This document shows, piece after piece, positions 26,033 to 34,875 of a stretch of DNA of 64,000 nt (position 1 is the first letter of the stretch; each line of letters opens with the position of its first letter). The notes beneath the pieces were generated by a model. That model was not told where the DNA came from and ran no database searches. It was given only the letters and a program-made list of their open reading frames with translations. The stretch lies in NCBI GenBank assembly GCA_964346815.1, contig CAYFWF010000024.1, positions 23,695-87,694 of the forward strand, written 5' to 3'. This DNA comes from CAYFWF01 sp964346815. GTDB taxonomy: Bacteria; Acidobacteriota; Aminicenantia; Aminicenantales; Aminicenantaceae. The translations under genes were made by a program, and so were the position numbers.

Positions 26033-28054
26033 ATGGCTTTCGACATTTTTGAAAGAAAGATCAGCAAGGTCGGGATTGTTGGTTCAGGCAATATCGGGCC
26101 AGATATTGCGCTTTATTTCAGTAAGGTCCTCCACACGCACGGGGTTCCCGTCGTGGTCGTGGATATCGCAGAAAGAGCATTGAAGTCAGGAGAGGCCCGT
26201 GTGAAAGGAAAGATTGGAAGAGGAGTCAAGACAGGCACTTTCAAGCAAGATGAGGCAGATGCGATGATATCCAATATCTTGTGGACGACGGATTACTCCC
26301 AGCTGAGTGGAGCTGACCTGGTGATTGAAGCGGCCACAGAAGACAAGGGCATCAAGCAGAAAATATTTTCCAGCCTGGAAAAAACCTGTCCCGAAACCAC
26401 GATTTTCGCCTCCAATTCCTCCCATATGGAACCGGAAGCGATTTTTGAGCAAGTCAGTGAAAAAGAGAGGTGCCTGGTCATCCATTACTTTTTTCCTGCT
26501 GAGAGGAGTATCATTGTCGAGGTTGTCCCGGGAAGAGATACATCCGCCGAAGTGACGAGCTTTATAATGAAATTTTATGAGCAAATAGGAAAAGCCCCGA
26601 TCAAGGTAAAAAGCCGGTTCGGCTATGCCATAGATCCCATATTCGAAGGGATTTTTCTGGCGGCTGTACTTATGGTTGAACAGGGCATGGGAACAGTCAA
26701 GCAGGTGGATGCCATGGTGCAGAAAGCCTTAGGACTGGGGGTAGGGCCTTTTACGGCAATGAATCTTACGGGAGGCAATCCGATCGTACAGCATGGAGCC
26801 GCTGAAATGCATGAGAAAATCATGCCATGGTTTCATTCCCCGCGCCTCCTTGAAAATCAGATTAGATTCGGAAAGCCTTGGGATACATCGTTTGTCGCAG
26901 ATGAGGTGGCGTTTAACGAGAATGTTTTTCAGGAAGTATCCGATCAAATCAAAGGGGCTTACTTCGGTCTTGTTTGTGAAATTCTCGATTCCGGAATTTC
27001 CAGGGTCGGAGATTTGGAGATGGCTGTTGAGAGCGCGTTGGTCGTGAATCCTCCTTTCCAGATGATGAATCAAACGGGTGTGGATAAAGCACTTGAACTG
27101 GTCAAAAACTATGCCGAAAAATGGCCGGGTTTCAAGGTCTCTGATGTCTTGGTCAAACAGGCGGAATCAGGAAAGCCCTGGGATATACCGATGATTTTCC
27201 GTGAGGATAAAGGCGATATAGCTGTTGTCACCATCAGACGGCCAAAGACCTTGAATGCTCTGAACCGTGAGGTTATGAACCAGCTTCAGAAGATCTTTTC
27301 GGAAGTGAAAGAAGACGACCGTATCAAAGGCGCCGTTTTAACAGGCTTTGGAATCAAGGCCTTTGTTTCCGGCGCGGATATCCAAATGCTCGCTGGGATA
27401 AAGAATCCCGAAGAAGGAGAAAAAATCTCTCGAGAGGGTCAGGAGACATTGAATTTCATAGAAAACCTCGGAAAACCTGTAATCTGTGCCCTGAACGGCC
27501 TGGCTTTCGGGGGCGGCAACGAACTCGCCATGGCTTGTTCGGCGAGGATTGCCAAAAAGGGGCTGAAAATACTGGCAGGTCAGCCAGAGCCCAAGCTCGG
27601 TATCATCCCGGGCTATGGTGGCTCTCAGAGATTGCCCCGGATTGTGGGCCTTTCCCGAGCCTGGCCTCTCCTGCGTTCCGGAAATCCCATTTCTTCTGGA
27701 GAAGCGTTGCGAATAGGATTGGTGAGTGAAGAGGCAGAAGGAGATGTGGTCGATGAAGGCATTGCATTTGCCAAGAGAGTGATTTCAGGAGAGGTGCACC
27801 TGAACCCCATTCCAAAAGGTCCGATCGATATCCCGGATTCTCTTCCTGAAGTGGATATCGGTTCTCTGTCTCGAAAAACGGATGAGATCCTGAAAAAAGC
27901 TATCCTCGGGGGGGCAAAACTGACTCTGGAAGAGGGGCTCAAACATGAAGCCCGAATGTTCGGAGAGTGCGTGAAGACAAAGGATATGAGGATCGGAATG
28001 GGGAATTTCATGAAATTCGGGCCGAAGAAAGAGGCCAAGTTTGCTCATGCCTGA
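26033..28054 (+). CDS. Fused 3-hydroxyacyl-CoA dehydrogenase / enoyl-CoA hydratase
   Basis: 673 residues. The N-terminal dehydrogenase (about 1-385) has the NAD motif GIVGSGNIGPDIALYFSK, ASNSSHMEPE, HYFFPAERS and a doubled C-terminal helical region. The C-terminal crotonase domain (about 395-640) has the oxyanion residues GADIQMLAG and GLAFGGGNELAMAC, with both catalytic Glu (NEL and QPEPKLG). The order dehydrogenase-hydratase is the reverse of classic FadB. It catalyses hydration and the second oxidation of beta-oxidation. GGAGG is 6-8 bases before the ATG; the thiolase follows after 44 bases. Confidence 0.93.
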   Translation: MAFDIFERKISKVGIVGSGNIGPDIALYFSKVLHTHGVPVVVVDIAERALKSGEARVKGKIGRGVKTGTFKQDEADAMISNILWTTDYSQLSGADLVIEAATEDKGIKQKIFSSLEKTCPETTIFASNSSHMEPEAIFEQVSEKERCLVIHYFFPAERSIIVEVVPGRDTSAEVTSFIMKFYEQIGKAPIKVKSRFGYAIDPIFEGIFLAAVLMVEQGMGTVKQVDAMVQKALGLGVGPFTAMNLTGGNPIVQHGAAEMHEKIMPWFHSPRLLENQIRFGKPWDTSFVADEVAFNENVFQEVSDQIKGAYFGLVCEILDSGISRVGDLEMAVESALVVNPPFQMMNQTGVDKALELVKNYAEKWPGFKVSDVLVKQAESGKPWDIPMIFREDKGDIAVVTIRRPKTLNALNREVMNQLQKIFSEVKEDDRIKGAVLTGFGIKAFVSGADIQMLAGIKNPEEGEKISREGQETLNFIENLGKPVICALNGLAFGGGNELAMACSARIAKKGLKILAGQPEPKLGIIPGYGGSQRLPRIVGLSRAWPLLRSGNPISSGEALRIGLVSEEAEGDVVDEGIAFAKRVISGEVHLNPIPKGPIDIPDSLPEVDIGSLSRKTDEILKKAILGGAKLTLEEGLKHEARMFGECVKTKDMRIGMGNFMKFGPKKEAKFAHA

Positions 28055-28098
28055 GTGGAAAGAGAAAAGCGGCATGAAGACTGCTATTGGAGGTTGAG

Positions 28099-29307
28099 AT
28101 GATTTTAGAAAAAGCATATATTCCGTATGATGCCTACTGGAGTACACCATTCTGCAGATGGCAGGGAAGTTTCGCTCATCTGCATTCGATGGAATTTGCC
28201 GCGAAAATTTGCAGGGATGCTCTCCGGACTCGTGGGATATCTCCCAAGATATTTGATGAGCTTGTCCTGGGTATGACCATCCCCCAGAAAAGCAGCTTCT
28301 ATGGGGCTCCCTGGGTAGCCGGTATGATCGGAACAAGTGGAGTGACGGGTCCGACGATAAGCCAGGCATGTGCCACCTCGGCTAAATGTGTCGCCTTTGC
28401 GGCCGAAGAGCTGGAACTTGAGAACTGTCAGAACATCCTTGTGGTGACCTGCGACAGAACGAGCAACGGTCCCCATGTATATTATCCTAATCCCTTGGGT
28501 GTTGGAGGCACGGGTGACAAAGAAGACTGGGTCTGGGATAACTTTGGCTATGATCCACATGCCAGGAATGCCATGATCGAGACAGCGGAAAATGTGGCCA
28601 AAGAAGAGGGGATCACCAAGGAAGAGCAGGATGAAGTCGCTTTCCTTCGCTTCAACCAGTATCATGAGGCGCTCAAGGAAAACAGCGCGTTTTTAAACCG
28701 GTTCATGGAGGTCCCTATCGAGGTCAAAGATCCCTCAGGACGCAAAACTGTGGCCACGGTCGAGGGGGACGAAGGAGTTTTTCCGACGACGGCTGATGCG
28801 CTGGCAAGACTGAGACCTGTACAGCCAAACGGAACGGTCACCTTCGGAACCCAGACCTATCCTGCAGATGGAAACGCCAGCATCGTCGTCACCACACAGG
28901 AGATGGCGAAAGAACTGAGCCGCGATCCAAACATAGAAATACGGATTCTCTCTTATGCTGAGGCCAGGGTAAAAAGAGGCTTTATGGCAAAGGCCGTCGT
29001 CCCTGCCGCTCAGGAAGCTCTTTCAAATGCAGGAATTGAGATCAGCGATATCAAGGCCATCAAAACACATACTCCATTTGCTGTCAATGATGTCTATTTT
29101 TGTCGAGAGATGGGGATTAAGCTCGATGAGATGAACAATTACGGATGCTCGCTTGTGTGGGGGCATCCTCAAGGACCTACAGGAGCTCGGCTGATTATCG
29201 AACTCATCGAGGAGCTTGTTCTTTTGGGAGGAGGATATGGGCTGTTCGATGGATGTGCAGCTGGAGATACCGCTGCTGCTGTGGTGGTGAAAGTCGGTGT
29301 GAAATAA
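28099..29307 (+). CDS. Thiolase-family acetyl-CoA C-acyltransferase
   Basis: 402 residues from the ATG with TTGGAGGTTGAG upstream (the TTG at 28087 lies inside that site). Active-site Cys is in SQACATSAKCV, the His motif is GHPQGPTGAR, and the final Cys is in DGCAAGDTAA, where canonical thiolases have CIGGG, so the oxyanion loop is slightly altered. It should close the beta-oxidation round with the preceding fused enzyme. It ends 4 bases from the convergent coxG. Confidence 0.88.
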   Translation: MILEKAYIPYDAYWSTPFCRWQGSFAHLHSMEFAAKICRDALRTRGISPKIFDELVLGMTIPQKSSFYGAPWVAGMIGTSGVTGPTISQACATSAKCVAFAAEELELENCQNILVVTCDRTSNGPHVYYPNPLGVGGTGDKEDWVWDNFGYDPHARNAMIETAENVAKEEGITKEEQDEVAFLRFNQYHEALKENSAFLNRFMEVPIEVKDPSGRKTVATVEGDEGVFPTTADALARLRPVQPNGTVTFGTQTYPADGNASIVVTTQEMAKELSRDPNIEIRILSYAEARVKRGFMAKAVVPAAQEALSNAGIEISDIKAIKTHTPFAVNDVYFCREMGIKLDEMNNYGCSLVWGHPQGPTGARLIIELIEELVLLGGGYGLFDGCAAGDTAAAVVVKVGVK

Positions 29308-29311
29308 AATT

Positions 29312-29770
29312 TCAGTTTCCGGCTACTGCTTCCAGTCTTTCCCTCAATGACTGGGTGAACTCAGCTTCCAGCTTTTTGGCTTTTGCCTTCAAGATCCTGT
29401 CGCCAAACATGGCCAGCTTCCCTACAATGTTCGCATTGCATCGGTAGGAGATTTCCACATCACCTCCTTCATTCTCTTTCAAATCTACGCTGGTTTTTTG
29501 GGTAAAACGACCGGCTTTGCCGATATCTTCTCCTTCTCCCTCCATCTCCACATGATTCGGCGGATCGAGTTTGGAGAGAATGTTTTTAAACTTGAACCTG
29601 ACGGCAATCGGGCCAACTTTTTGCTTGACCTCACAGTCGTATGTTTTTTCATCGAGGCGCTCTATCTTTTCTGCTCCCGGGATGCACGAGCGCAATGTCT
29701 CAGGGTCCATCAAAGTATCCCACAGCATCTGGATAGAGGCTTTTATTGAGATCTTACCCTCTATGATCAT
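29312..29770 (-). CDS. coxG: CoxG-like SRPBCC-fold accessory protein
   Basis: 152 residues of the CoxG family (Bet v1/START-like fold): SIQMLWDTLMDPETLRSCIPGAEKIE and the later KTSVDLKENEGGDVEISYR. CoxG is found with molybdenum hydroxylases and is linked to membrane or quinone attachment and maturation. Last gene of the first molybdenum hydroxylase operon. Confidence 0.85.
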   Translation of the reverse strand: MIIEGKISIKASIQMLWDTLMDPETLRSCIPGAEKIERLDEKTYDCEVKQKVGPIAVRFKFKNILSKLDPPNHVEMEGEGEDIGKAGRFTQKTSVDLKENEGGDVEISYRCNANIVGKLAMFGDRILKAKAKKLEAEFTQSLRERLEAVAGN

Positions 29771-29799
29771 ATGTCCCTCCGTGGTTTCTTATGTCTCTC

Positions 29800-30024
29800 T
29801 CATTCCCGATCCACCTTTTTGGCCTCTCTTTCGAGGATCTCAGCCAAAGTCCTATAGCCTTGATTGCCGGGTTCCATGGTTTGGATGAGCAAGAGTTCGA
29901 TAAAATTCACCCCCTTCGAATTGACCCAATCCTTATGGGATTGGTCACCCACACCAAACACATGACGGGCTAGTTCCATGGTGTCGGGCCAAATTTTTTC
30001 ACACACAGGACACTGGTAGCTCAA
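29800..30024 (-). CDS. Small C2H2-type zinc-site protein of the molybdenum hydroxylase operon
   Basis: 74 residues. C5-x2-C8 and H21-x8-H30 (CPVCEKIWPD...HVFGVGDQSH) could form one zinc site. The rest is helical and charged. It lies 15 bases after the large subunit gene and 29 before coxG, so it is in the operon. The family is not one I can name; a maturation or assembly role is inference from position. Confidence 0.6.
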   Translation of the reverse strand: MSYQCPVCEKIWPDTMELARHVFGVGDQSHKDWVNSKGVNFIELLLIQTMEPGNQGYRTLAEILEREAKKVDRE

Positions 30025-30039
30025 GGCTAACCTCCTTTG

Positions 30040-32307
30040 TCATTTCTCCTTTTTCTGTTTCAAAGCATTGAGCACTTTTTCTGGTGTTATGGGAAGATTC
30101 TTGATACTGATGCCTGAAGCATGAAACACGGCATTGCCCAGCGCACCGGCCGTCGGATTGGTGAGGCCTTCTCCTGCCTCCTTTGCCCCGAAGGGCCCTT
30201 CAGGCTCGTAGGTTTCCACTTCCATCACCTTTGTCTCCGGCATCTCGGTCGCCCGCAGAAGCATATAGTCCACCAGATTAGGGTTTAAAATCTTTCCTTC
30301 ATCCATAGGCAGATCTTCGGTGAAGCCGTACCCTGCTGCCATGGCTATGGCCCCTTCGAGCTGCCCTTCGACTCCCAGCGGATTGATCACCTGTCCGCAG
30401 TCATGAGCAGTCACACAATTCCTGAGCGTTATTTTTCCTGTATCAGGATCCACTTCGGCCTCAACTGCCTGGACGCCAAAGCTGTAGGCGGGAGAGATCA
30501 TTCCCTTTCGGTGAGGAGTATAGTGCCCTCTGGCGATAATCGGCTGTCCTTCCTTTCCACGGATGACTTCTTTGATGACGTCGTAATAGGAAAGCCCTCT
30601 CTCCGGGCGTGCGATGATGTGGATCCAACCCTCTTTGATGTCCATATCATAGACGATATTCGGCGATAATTTCGCCGCAGCGAACTCGAGAATTTGCTGT
30701 TTAGCCTTGGAGGCGGCCATCTTGACCGCATTTCCCTGCATCAGTGTTTCACGGCTTCCCCATGCGCCCAGATCCACCGGACAGTTTTCGGTATCCCCCA
30801 TATGAAGCCGAATATCCTCGAATTTCACGCCTAATTCCTCGGCACAGATCAGGGCCATTGTGGTGTTGGAGCCTTGACCCATATCCTGAGACCCGACGTA
30901 CAGGTCAACCTTTCCGTCGATGTTGATTTGAACAACGGCAGAGGAAAAGGCATAGGGAGTATCGAACCAATTGAATATTCCCCCTGACATGAAGCCGTAG
31001 GCGGCAACGCCGATTCCTCTATTGGGAGGAAGTTTCCCTCGAGATTTGATCCATTCGTCTATCTTATCAAGACATTGGCCGAGGCCGCAGCTCTGGATGG
31101 TGGCCTGTCCGGGGACTTCATAGCCGGGATACATGGCATTCCTGCGCCGGATCTCTATCGGCTCGATTCCCAGTTCCTTTGCGATGAGGTCTATCTGAGT
31201 TTCTGCACAGAAAGTGGCCTGGGGAGCTCCGAATCCCCGCATCGCAGAAGTGGGTGCAGTATTGGTATAAACCCGGTAGCCGTCATATCGATAATTTGGC
31301 CACACATAGGGAAAAGATTGGAAAAAGCCTGTGAGATAGAGAGCTGTTGCTCCCATAGCCGTATAGGCACCGCCTTCAGTGAATACACGCGCTTCTTTGG
31401 CCAAAAAAGTCCCGTCCTTTTTGACTCCACTCCGGACATAATAGAACATGGGTGTCCGCCTCTTGGTGGCGGTGAACTCCTCTTCGCGGGTGAGCACGAT
31501 TTTCACCGGCTGGCAGAGCTTCATGGAGAGAAGCGAACTGCAGAACTGAGCAGAATCCAGCTCGAATTTGCTCCCGAAACCCCCTCCGGTATACCTGGAA
31601 ATCACCCTCACGTCGTTCTCCCTCAAGCCGAGGATCTCAGCAAGCAAGACTTTTATGTAATAGTGAGATTGGGTGGATGTATATACGATCAGTTTGCCGT
31701 CTGAGGTATAGTCGGCAACTGCACAGTGTGTTTCCATACACACATGGGCTTGAGAAGAGCACCTGAACCAATCCTCTCGGACATAGTCCGCTTTCTTAAA
31801 TCCCTCATCCACATCACCCCATTCGATATGTCGGGTGACGTTGATGTTCCTTTCGGCATGTTCATGGAGCTGCGGGCCTCCTTCTTTAATTGCTTCAAGC
31901 GGTTCGAAAACGCCGGGCAGGGGCTTGTATTCCACCTCGATCAGATCGAGTGCTTCCTCGGCTGAATCCTCATCTATAGCCGCTACCGCTGCCACAGGTT
32001 CGCCGATATAGCGGACCTTTTCCCTTGCCAGGATTTCTTCATCGCAGAGTTCTTTGAAGCGCCTCCATATTCCCTGTTTAAAGCCCAGAGTGTCTTTTCC
32101 GGTTAAGACGGCCTTGACACCTTTCTTGCGTTCTGCCTTTGTGCTGTCGATCGCGAGGATTTCCGCATGCGGATAAGGGCTTCGCAGGATTTTTCCATGC
32201 AGCATTCGAGGAAGTGTGATGTCGAATGTGTACTTCGCCCGTCCGGTGATTTTAGCGATTCCATCGATGTTGTGAACAGGTGTATTGATGACGGCGTGTT
32301 TTTTCAT
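30040..32307 (-). CDS. Molybdenum hydroxylase large (molybdopterin) subunit, xanthine dehydrogenase family
   Basis: 755 residues. Motifs: GGGFGSK (pterin/phosphate), AMRGFGAPQ with the Arg of the xanthine dehydrogenase active site, QDMGQGSNT, and the catalytic Glu in KEAGEGLTN. The AYRCSFR loop of CO dehydrogenase is absent, so this is not CoxL. Hydroxylates a carbon next to N or an aromatic acyl-CoA-type substrate; substrate unknown. It overlaps the iron-sulfur subunit by 4 bases, in the order Cys protein, FAD, Fe-S, Mo, C2H2 protein, CoxG. Confidence 0.9.
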   Translation of the reverse strand: MKKHAVINTPVHNIDGIAKITGRAKYTFDITLPRMLHGKILRSPYPHAEILAIDSTKAERKKGVKAVLTGKDTLGFKQGIWRRFKELCDEEILAREKVRYIGEPVAAVAAIDEDSAEEALDLIEVEYKPLPGVFEPLEAIKEGGPQLHEHAERNINVTRHIEWGDVDEGFKKADYVREDWFRCSSQAHVCMETHCAVADYTSDGKLIVYTSTQSHYYIKVLLAEILGLRENDVRVISRYTGGGFGSKFELDSAQFCSSLLSMKLCQPVKIVLTREEEFTATKRRTPMFYYVRSGVKKDGTFLAKEARVFTEGGAYTAMGATALYLTGFFQSFPYVWPNYRYDGYRVYTNTAPTSAMRGFGAPQATFCAETQIDLIAKELGIEPIEIRRRNAMYPGYEVPGQATIQSCGLGQCLDKIDEWIKSRGKLPPNRGIGVAAYGFMSGGIFNWFDTPYAFSSAVVQINIDGKVDLYVGSQDMGQGSNTTMALICAEELGVKFEDIRLHMGDTENCPVDLGAWGSRETLMQGNAVKMAASKAKQQILEFAAAKLSPNIVYDMDIKEGWIHIIARPERGLSYYDVIKEVIRGKEGQPIIARGHYTPHRKGMISPAYSFGVQAVEAEVDPDTGKITLRNCVTAHDCGQVINPLGVEGQLEGAIAMAAGYGFTEDLPMDEGKILNPNLVDYMLLRATEMPETKVMEVETYEPEGPFGAKEAGEGLTNPTAGALGNAVFHASGISIKNLPITPEKVLNALKQKKEK

Positions 32308-32780
32308 CGCTTCTCCTTGTACTTGCCTTCAACTACGGCTTTCATGGCTCGAAGAATGCTGTTGTAACCCGTACAGCGGCAGATGTTTCCCTGGATCCCT
32401 TCATTTATGTCTTTGGGGGCAGGATTCTCCTTCAGGAACGCCGTGGCCGACATCAACATTCCGGACGTACAAAAGCCGCATTGAAAGGCACCGTGATCCA
32501 GAAAAGACCTTTGGAGGGGCGTGAGTTTCGCTCCGTCTGCAAGACCTTCAACCGTTATTACCTCAGCACCATCGGCCTGTACAGCCAGAATCGAACAGGA
32601 TTTAACCGCGGCTCCGTCCAGAAGTACCGTGCATGCCCCGCAAGCGCCTGTGTTACAGCCCCTTTTGGTTCCCGTCAGATCCAACCCATCTCTCAGAACT
32701 TCCACCAGAAGTTTCTTCGGATGGATGTGAATCTCGCAGTATTCCCCGTTGACTGTTAGGTGCAGCAGCTTTTTATTCAT
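32304..32780 (-). CDS. Molybdenum hydroxylase small subunit, two [2Fe-2S]
   Basis: 158 residues. Plant-type ferredoxin site GCNTGACGACTV plus C later (KSCSI), and the helical second cluster domain CGFCTSGM with CRCTGY. It carries electrons from the Mo subunit to the FAD subunit of the same operon. Confidence 0.93.
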   Translation of the reverse strand: MNKKLLHLTVNGEYCEIHIHPKKLLVEVLRDGLDLTGTKRGCNTGACGACTVLLDGAAVKSCSILAVQADGAEVITVEGLADGAKLTPLQRSFLDHGAFQCGFCTSGMLMSATAFLKENPAPKDINEGIQGNICRCTGYNSILRAMKAVVEGKYKEKR

Positions 32781-32797
32781 GTGAGAATACCTCCCAG

Positions 32798-33676
32798 TTA
32801 GCCGGATGTTTTAGCTTGTTCCCAGGCCTTCTTTGCAACCCTCTTTGTCAGCGTTTTGACCAGAATTCTTCGGTATGTTTCAGTGGCATGAATATCGCTG
32901 ACAGGATCGCATTCTTCCGATGCCTTTTTGCCCACGCGTTCGAGCAGTTTTGTATCGAATTTTTCACCAATGAACAAACGTTCTGCCTGCTTTGCCCGGA
33001 GGGGAATCGCAGCAGCCGCGCCCAGAACAATTCGAGCTCCTTTACACCTCTCTCCGTCTTCGTCCATAGTGATCGATACAGCAGCAGAGACAATTCCTTG
33101 ATGGTTTTTGATGATGTTGAACTTTTGGTAGGCTAGAGATGTCTTTTGAGGCAACACGGGAATCTGGACTTCAATCAGGAGTTCTCCTTCCTCGAGTGCT
33201 GTCTCGAAGATGTCGACGAAGAAATCTTCCAAGGGCAGGATGCGTTCTTTCTCAGCGCTTGCCATTCTCACCGTCGCGTTCGAGGCGATAAGAATGGGAG
33301 CCGGATCGCCTGCCGGATCTCCGTGAGCCAGGTTCCCTCCGATGGTGCCCCAGTTTCTTGTTTGAATAGATGCCAGGTTCTTTTCCATCGCTGCCAGCAC
33401 TGGAAAGTGTTTTTTAATGACCGGGGATTTTTCAATTTTTCTGTGTGTGGTCGCGGCACCGATCTTCAAACCTGATTTTGGGTGATATTCAATGTAATCC
33501 AGTTCTTCAACGCTTTTAATATCGATGAGATTCTCGGGAGCCACCAATCCCTGGCGCATCAGGATGAGGAGGGATTGGCCGCCGCATATGATCTTATAGT
33601 CTTCCTTGTGCTTTTCGAGCAGGCTGAGAGCTTCTTCGATTGATGAGGCACGCCGGTAGTTGAAATTGCGTATCAT
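32798..33676 (-). CDS. Molybdenum hydroxylase FAD subunit
   Basis: 292 residues of the CoxM/XDH-B type: FNYRRASSIEEALSLL, CGGQSLLILM (FAD), and TIGGNLAHGDPAGDPAP. No 4Fe-4S insertion, so it differs from 4-hydroxybenzoyl-CoA reductase. Its ATG overlaps the stop of the upstream Cys-rich gene. Confidence 0.9.
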   Translation of the reverse strand: MIRNFNYRRASSIEEALSLLEKHKEDYKIICGGQSLLILMRQGLVAPENLIDIKSVEELDYIEYHPKSGLKIGAATTHRKIEKSPVIKKHFPVLAAMEKNLASIQTRNWGTIGGNLAHGDPAGDPAPILIASNATVRMASAEKERILPLEDFFVDIFETALEEGELLIEVQIPVLPQKTSLAYQKFNIIKNHQGIVSAAVSITMDEDGERCKGARIVLGAAAAIPLRAKQAERLFIGEKFDTKLLERVGKKASEECDPVSDIHATETYRRILVKTLTKRVAKKAWEQAKTSG

Positions 33677-33921
33677 TTCTTTTCCCTTTCCACGAATTCA
33701 TCGAAAGCGAGCCATTTGGGACTGGGTGGGATTGACGAAGGCATTTCAAACGTCGGATGAGGTTCTGTCTGCCAGAATCTCGATTCGACTTTTTTGTGGG
33801 AATTTCCCAGATACCCGCGATATTTGGTATAAAAACACAAGAAATAATGTCTTCCCCGGTACTGAGGACACTCCTGACATGGCTTGTTCGAAAAAGGACA
33901 GAGCATTTTTGTTTTCGCCAT
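33673..33921 (-). CDS. Small Cys-rich protein heading the molybdenum hydroxylase operon
   Basis: 82 residues with C8-x6-C15-x2-C18-x10-C29 (CPFSNKPCQECPQY then YFLC), a compact metal or Fe-S site, followed by a Pro-rich linker and an acidic C terminus. Overlap with the FAD subunit start gives translational coupling. I do not recognise a named family. A role in cluster insertion or as electron carrier is inference. Confidence 0.6.
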   Translation of the reverse strand: MAKTKMLCPFSNKPCQECPQYRGRHYFLCFYTKYRGYLGNSHKKVESRFWQTEPHPTFEMPSSIPPSPKWLAFDEFVEREKK

Positions 33922-34123
33922 AGACCGCTCTCCTTAAAGACAAAAACGAGCTAAGGGATTTATCATCTGATTGATAACACTCACTGTTCGTGCATAGGCA
34001 AGATAATCAAAAGAACAGAATTTTGTCAAGAAAAACCAGGGAAGACAAGCGGCTGCCGACGAACATTTATGAAATAAATAGCGTTATCTGAATGGAGATC
34101 TGAATCTTATTTTCTTTTGAGAC

Positions 34124-34152
34124 TTGACATTTAGGTCTAACTGAACTAATCT
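34124..34152 (+). promoter_or_regulatory. Promoter of the DUF2490 gene with flanking inverted repeat
   Basis: TTGACA at 34124-34129, 17-base spacer, TAATCT at 34147-34152. TTTGAGA just before it and TCTCAAA at its end form an inverted repeat around the promoter, a plausible operator. Confidence 0.5.
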
Positions 34153-34180
34153 CAAAGGCTCTTATAGGAGTGTTATAAGA

Positions 34181-34855
34181 GTGTTAAATAAGGGTATTAA
34201 AAGTGTACACTATTTAAGCTTCGCATTTTTTTTGGTGGTACTTTCCCTTTTCCTGAACATGAAGGTTCATGCAGAAGCGCAGGGGTGGTTCAACAACTCA
34301 CTCAATATAACAATTGACAATAAATTCTCACTCGTGACAAAAAGCCAGATCCGAACTCATGATATCTCTTTTCAAGACCCATTCGTTTACATCCTGGAAG
34401 GGGGCGTTGGATATAAGCTGCCGAAAAATTTCCATCTGGCTGCTTACTACAGAAGACAGACATCAAAGTCTGGAAATCTTCAAGTTAATGAGAATCGTTT
34501 CACTCTGGAAGCTGGATGGAAGAAAAAACTGGGCAAGACCTTATCTTTCGACTGGCGTTTCAAGACAGAGAGGAGAATCTTCGAGCAAAATGCGGATGTG
34601 AATCATTTCCGGTTTCGGCTCTATGTCAGATTTACAGTAAATGTCAAATTAGGTGAGCTAAATCTGAAGCCTTTCATCGCGGAAGAACCTTTTTGGGACA
34701 CAAAGTCCAATGCTTTCAATCAAAACCGTTTTTATTTAGGGACGGCTGTCCCGCTCAGCGAGAAGGTGGAGTTTATCCTCGGCTATCTCAGGCAGGACCT
34801 TAGATCCAGGGCGCCTAATCATATACTATACACAGGGTTTAACCTCAGATTCTGA
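34181..34855 (+). CDS. DUF2490 outer-membrane barrel protein
   Basis: 224 residues (start GTG, AGGAG 9-12 bases upstream). Signal peptide about 1-31 (LSFAFFLVVLSLFLNMKVHA), then short strands rich in aromatic residues and Asn/Arg (VYILEGGVGYKL, AAYYRRQT, FDWRFKTERRI), ending in a phenylalanine (NLRF), the usual barrel ending. This matches DUF2490. It stands alone between two minus-strand operons. Function unknown. Confidence 0.82.
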   Translation: MLNKGIKSVHYLSFAFFLVVLSLFLNMKVHAEAQGWFNNSLNITIDNKFSLVTKSQIRTHDISFQDPFVYILEGGVGYKLPKNFHLAAYYRRQTSKSGNLQVNENRFTLEAGWKKKLGKTLSFDWRFKTERRIFEQNADVNHFRFRLYVRFTVNVKLGELNLKPFIAEEPFWDTKSNAFNQNRFYLGTAVPLSEKVEFILGYLRQDLRSRAPNHILYTGFNLRF

Positions 34856-34875
34856 ATATTTAGGTGCAGAAAAAA

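Noticed and set aside
30040..33676. Reading of the first molybdenum hydroxylase as CO dehydrogenase because of coxG
   Set aside because: The AYRCSFR loop with the Cu/Mo-binding Cys is absent; AMRGFG with Arg fits xanthine dehydrogenase-type enzymes.
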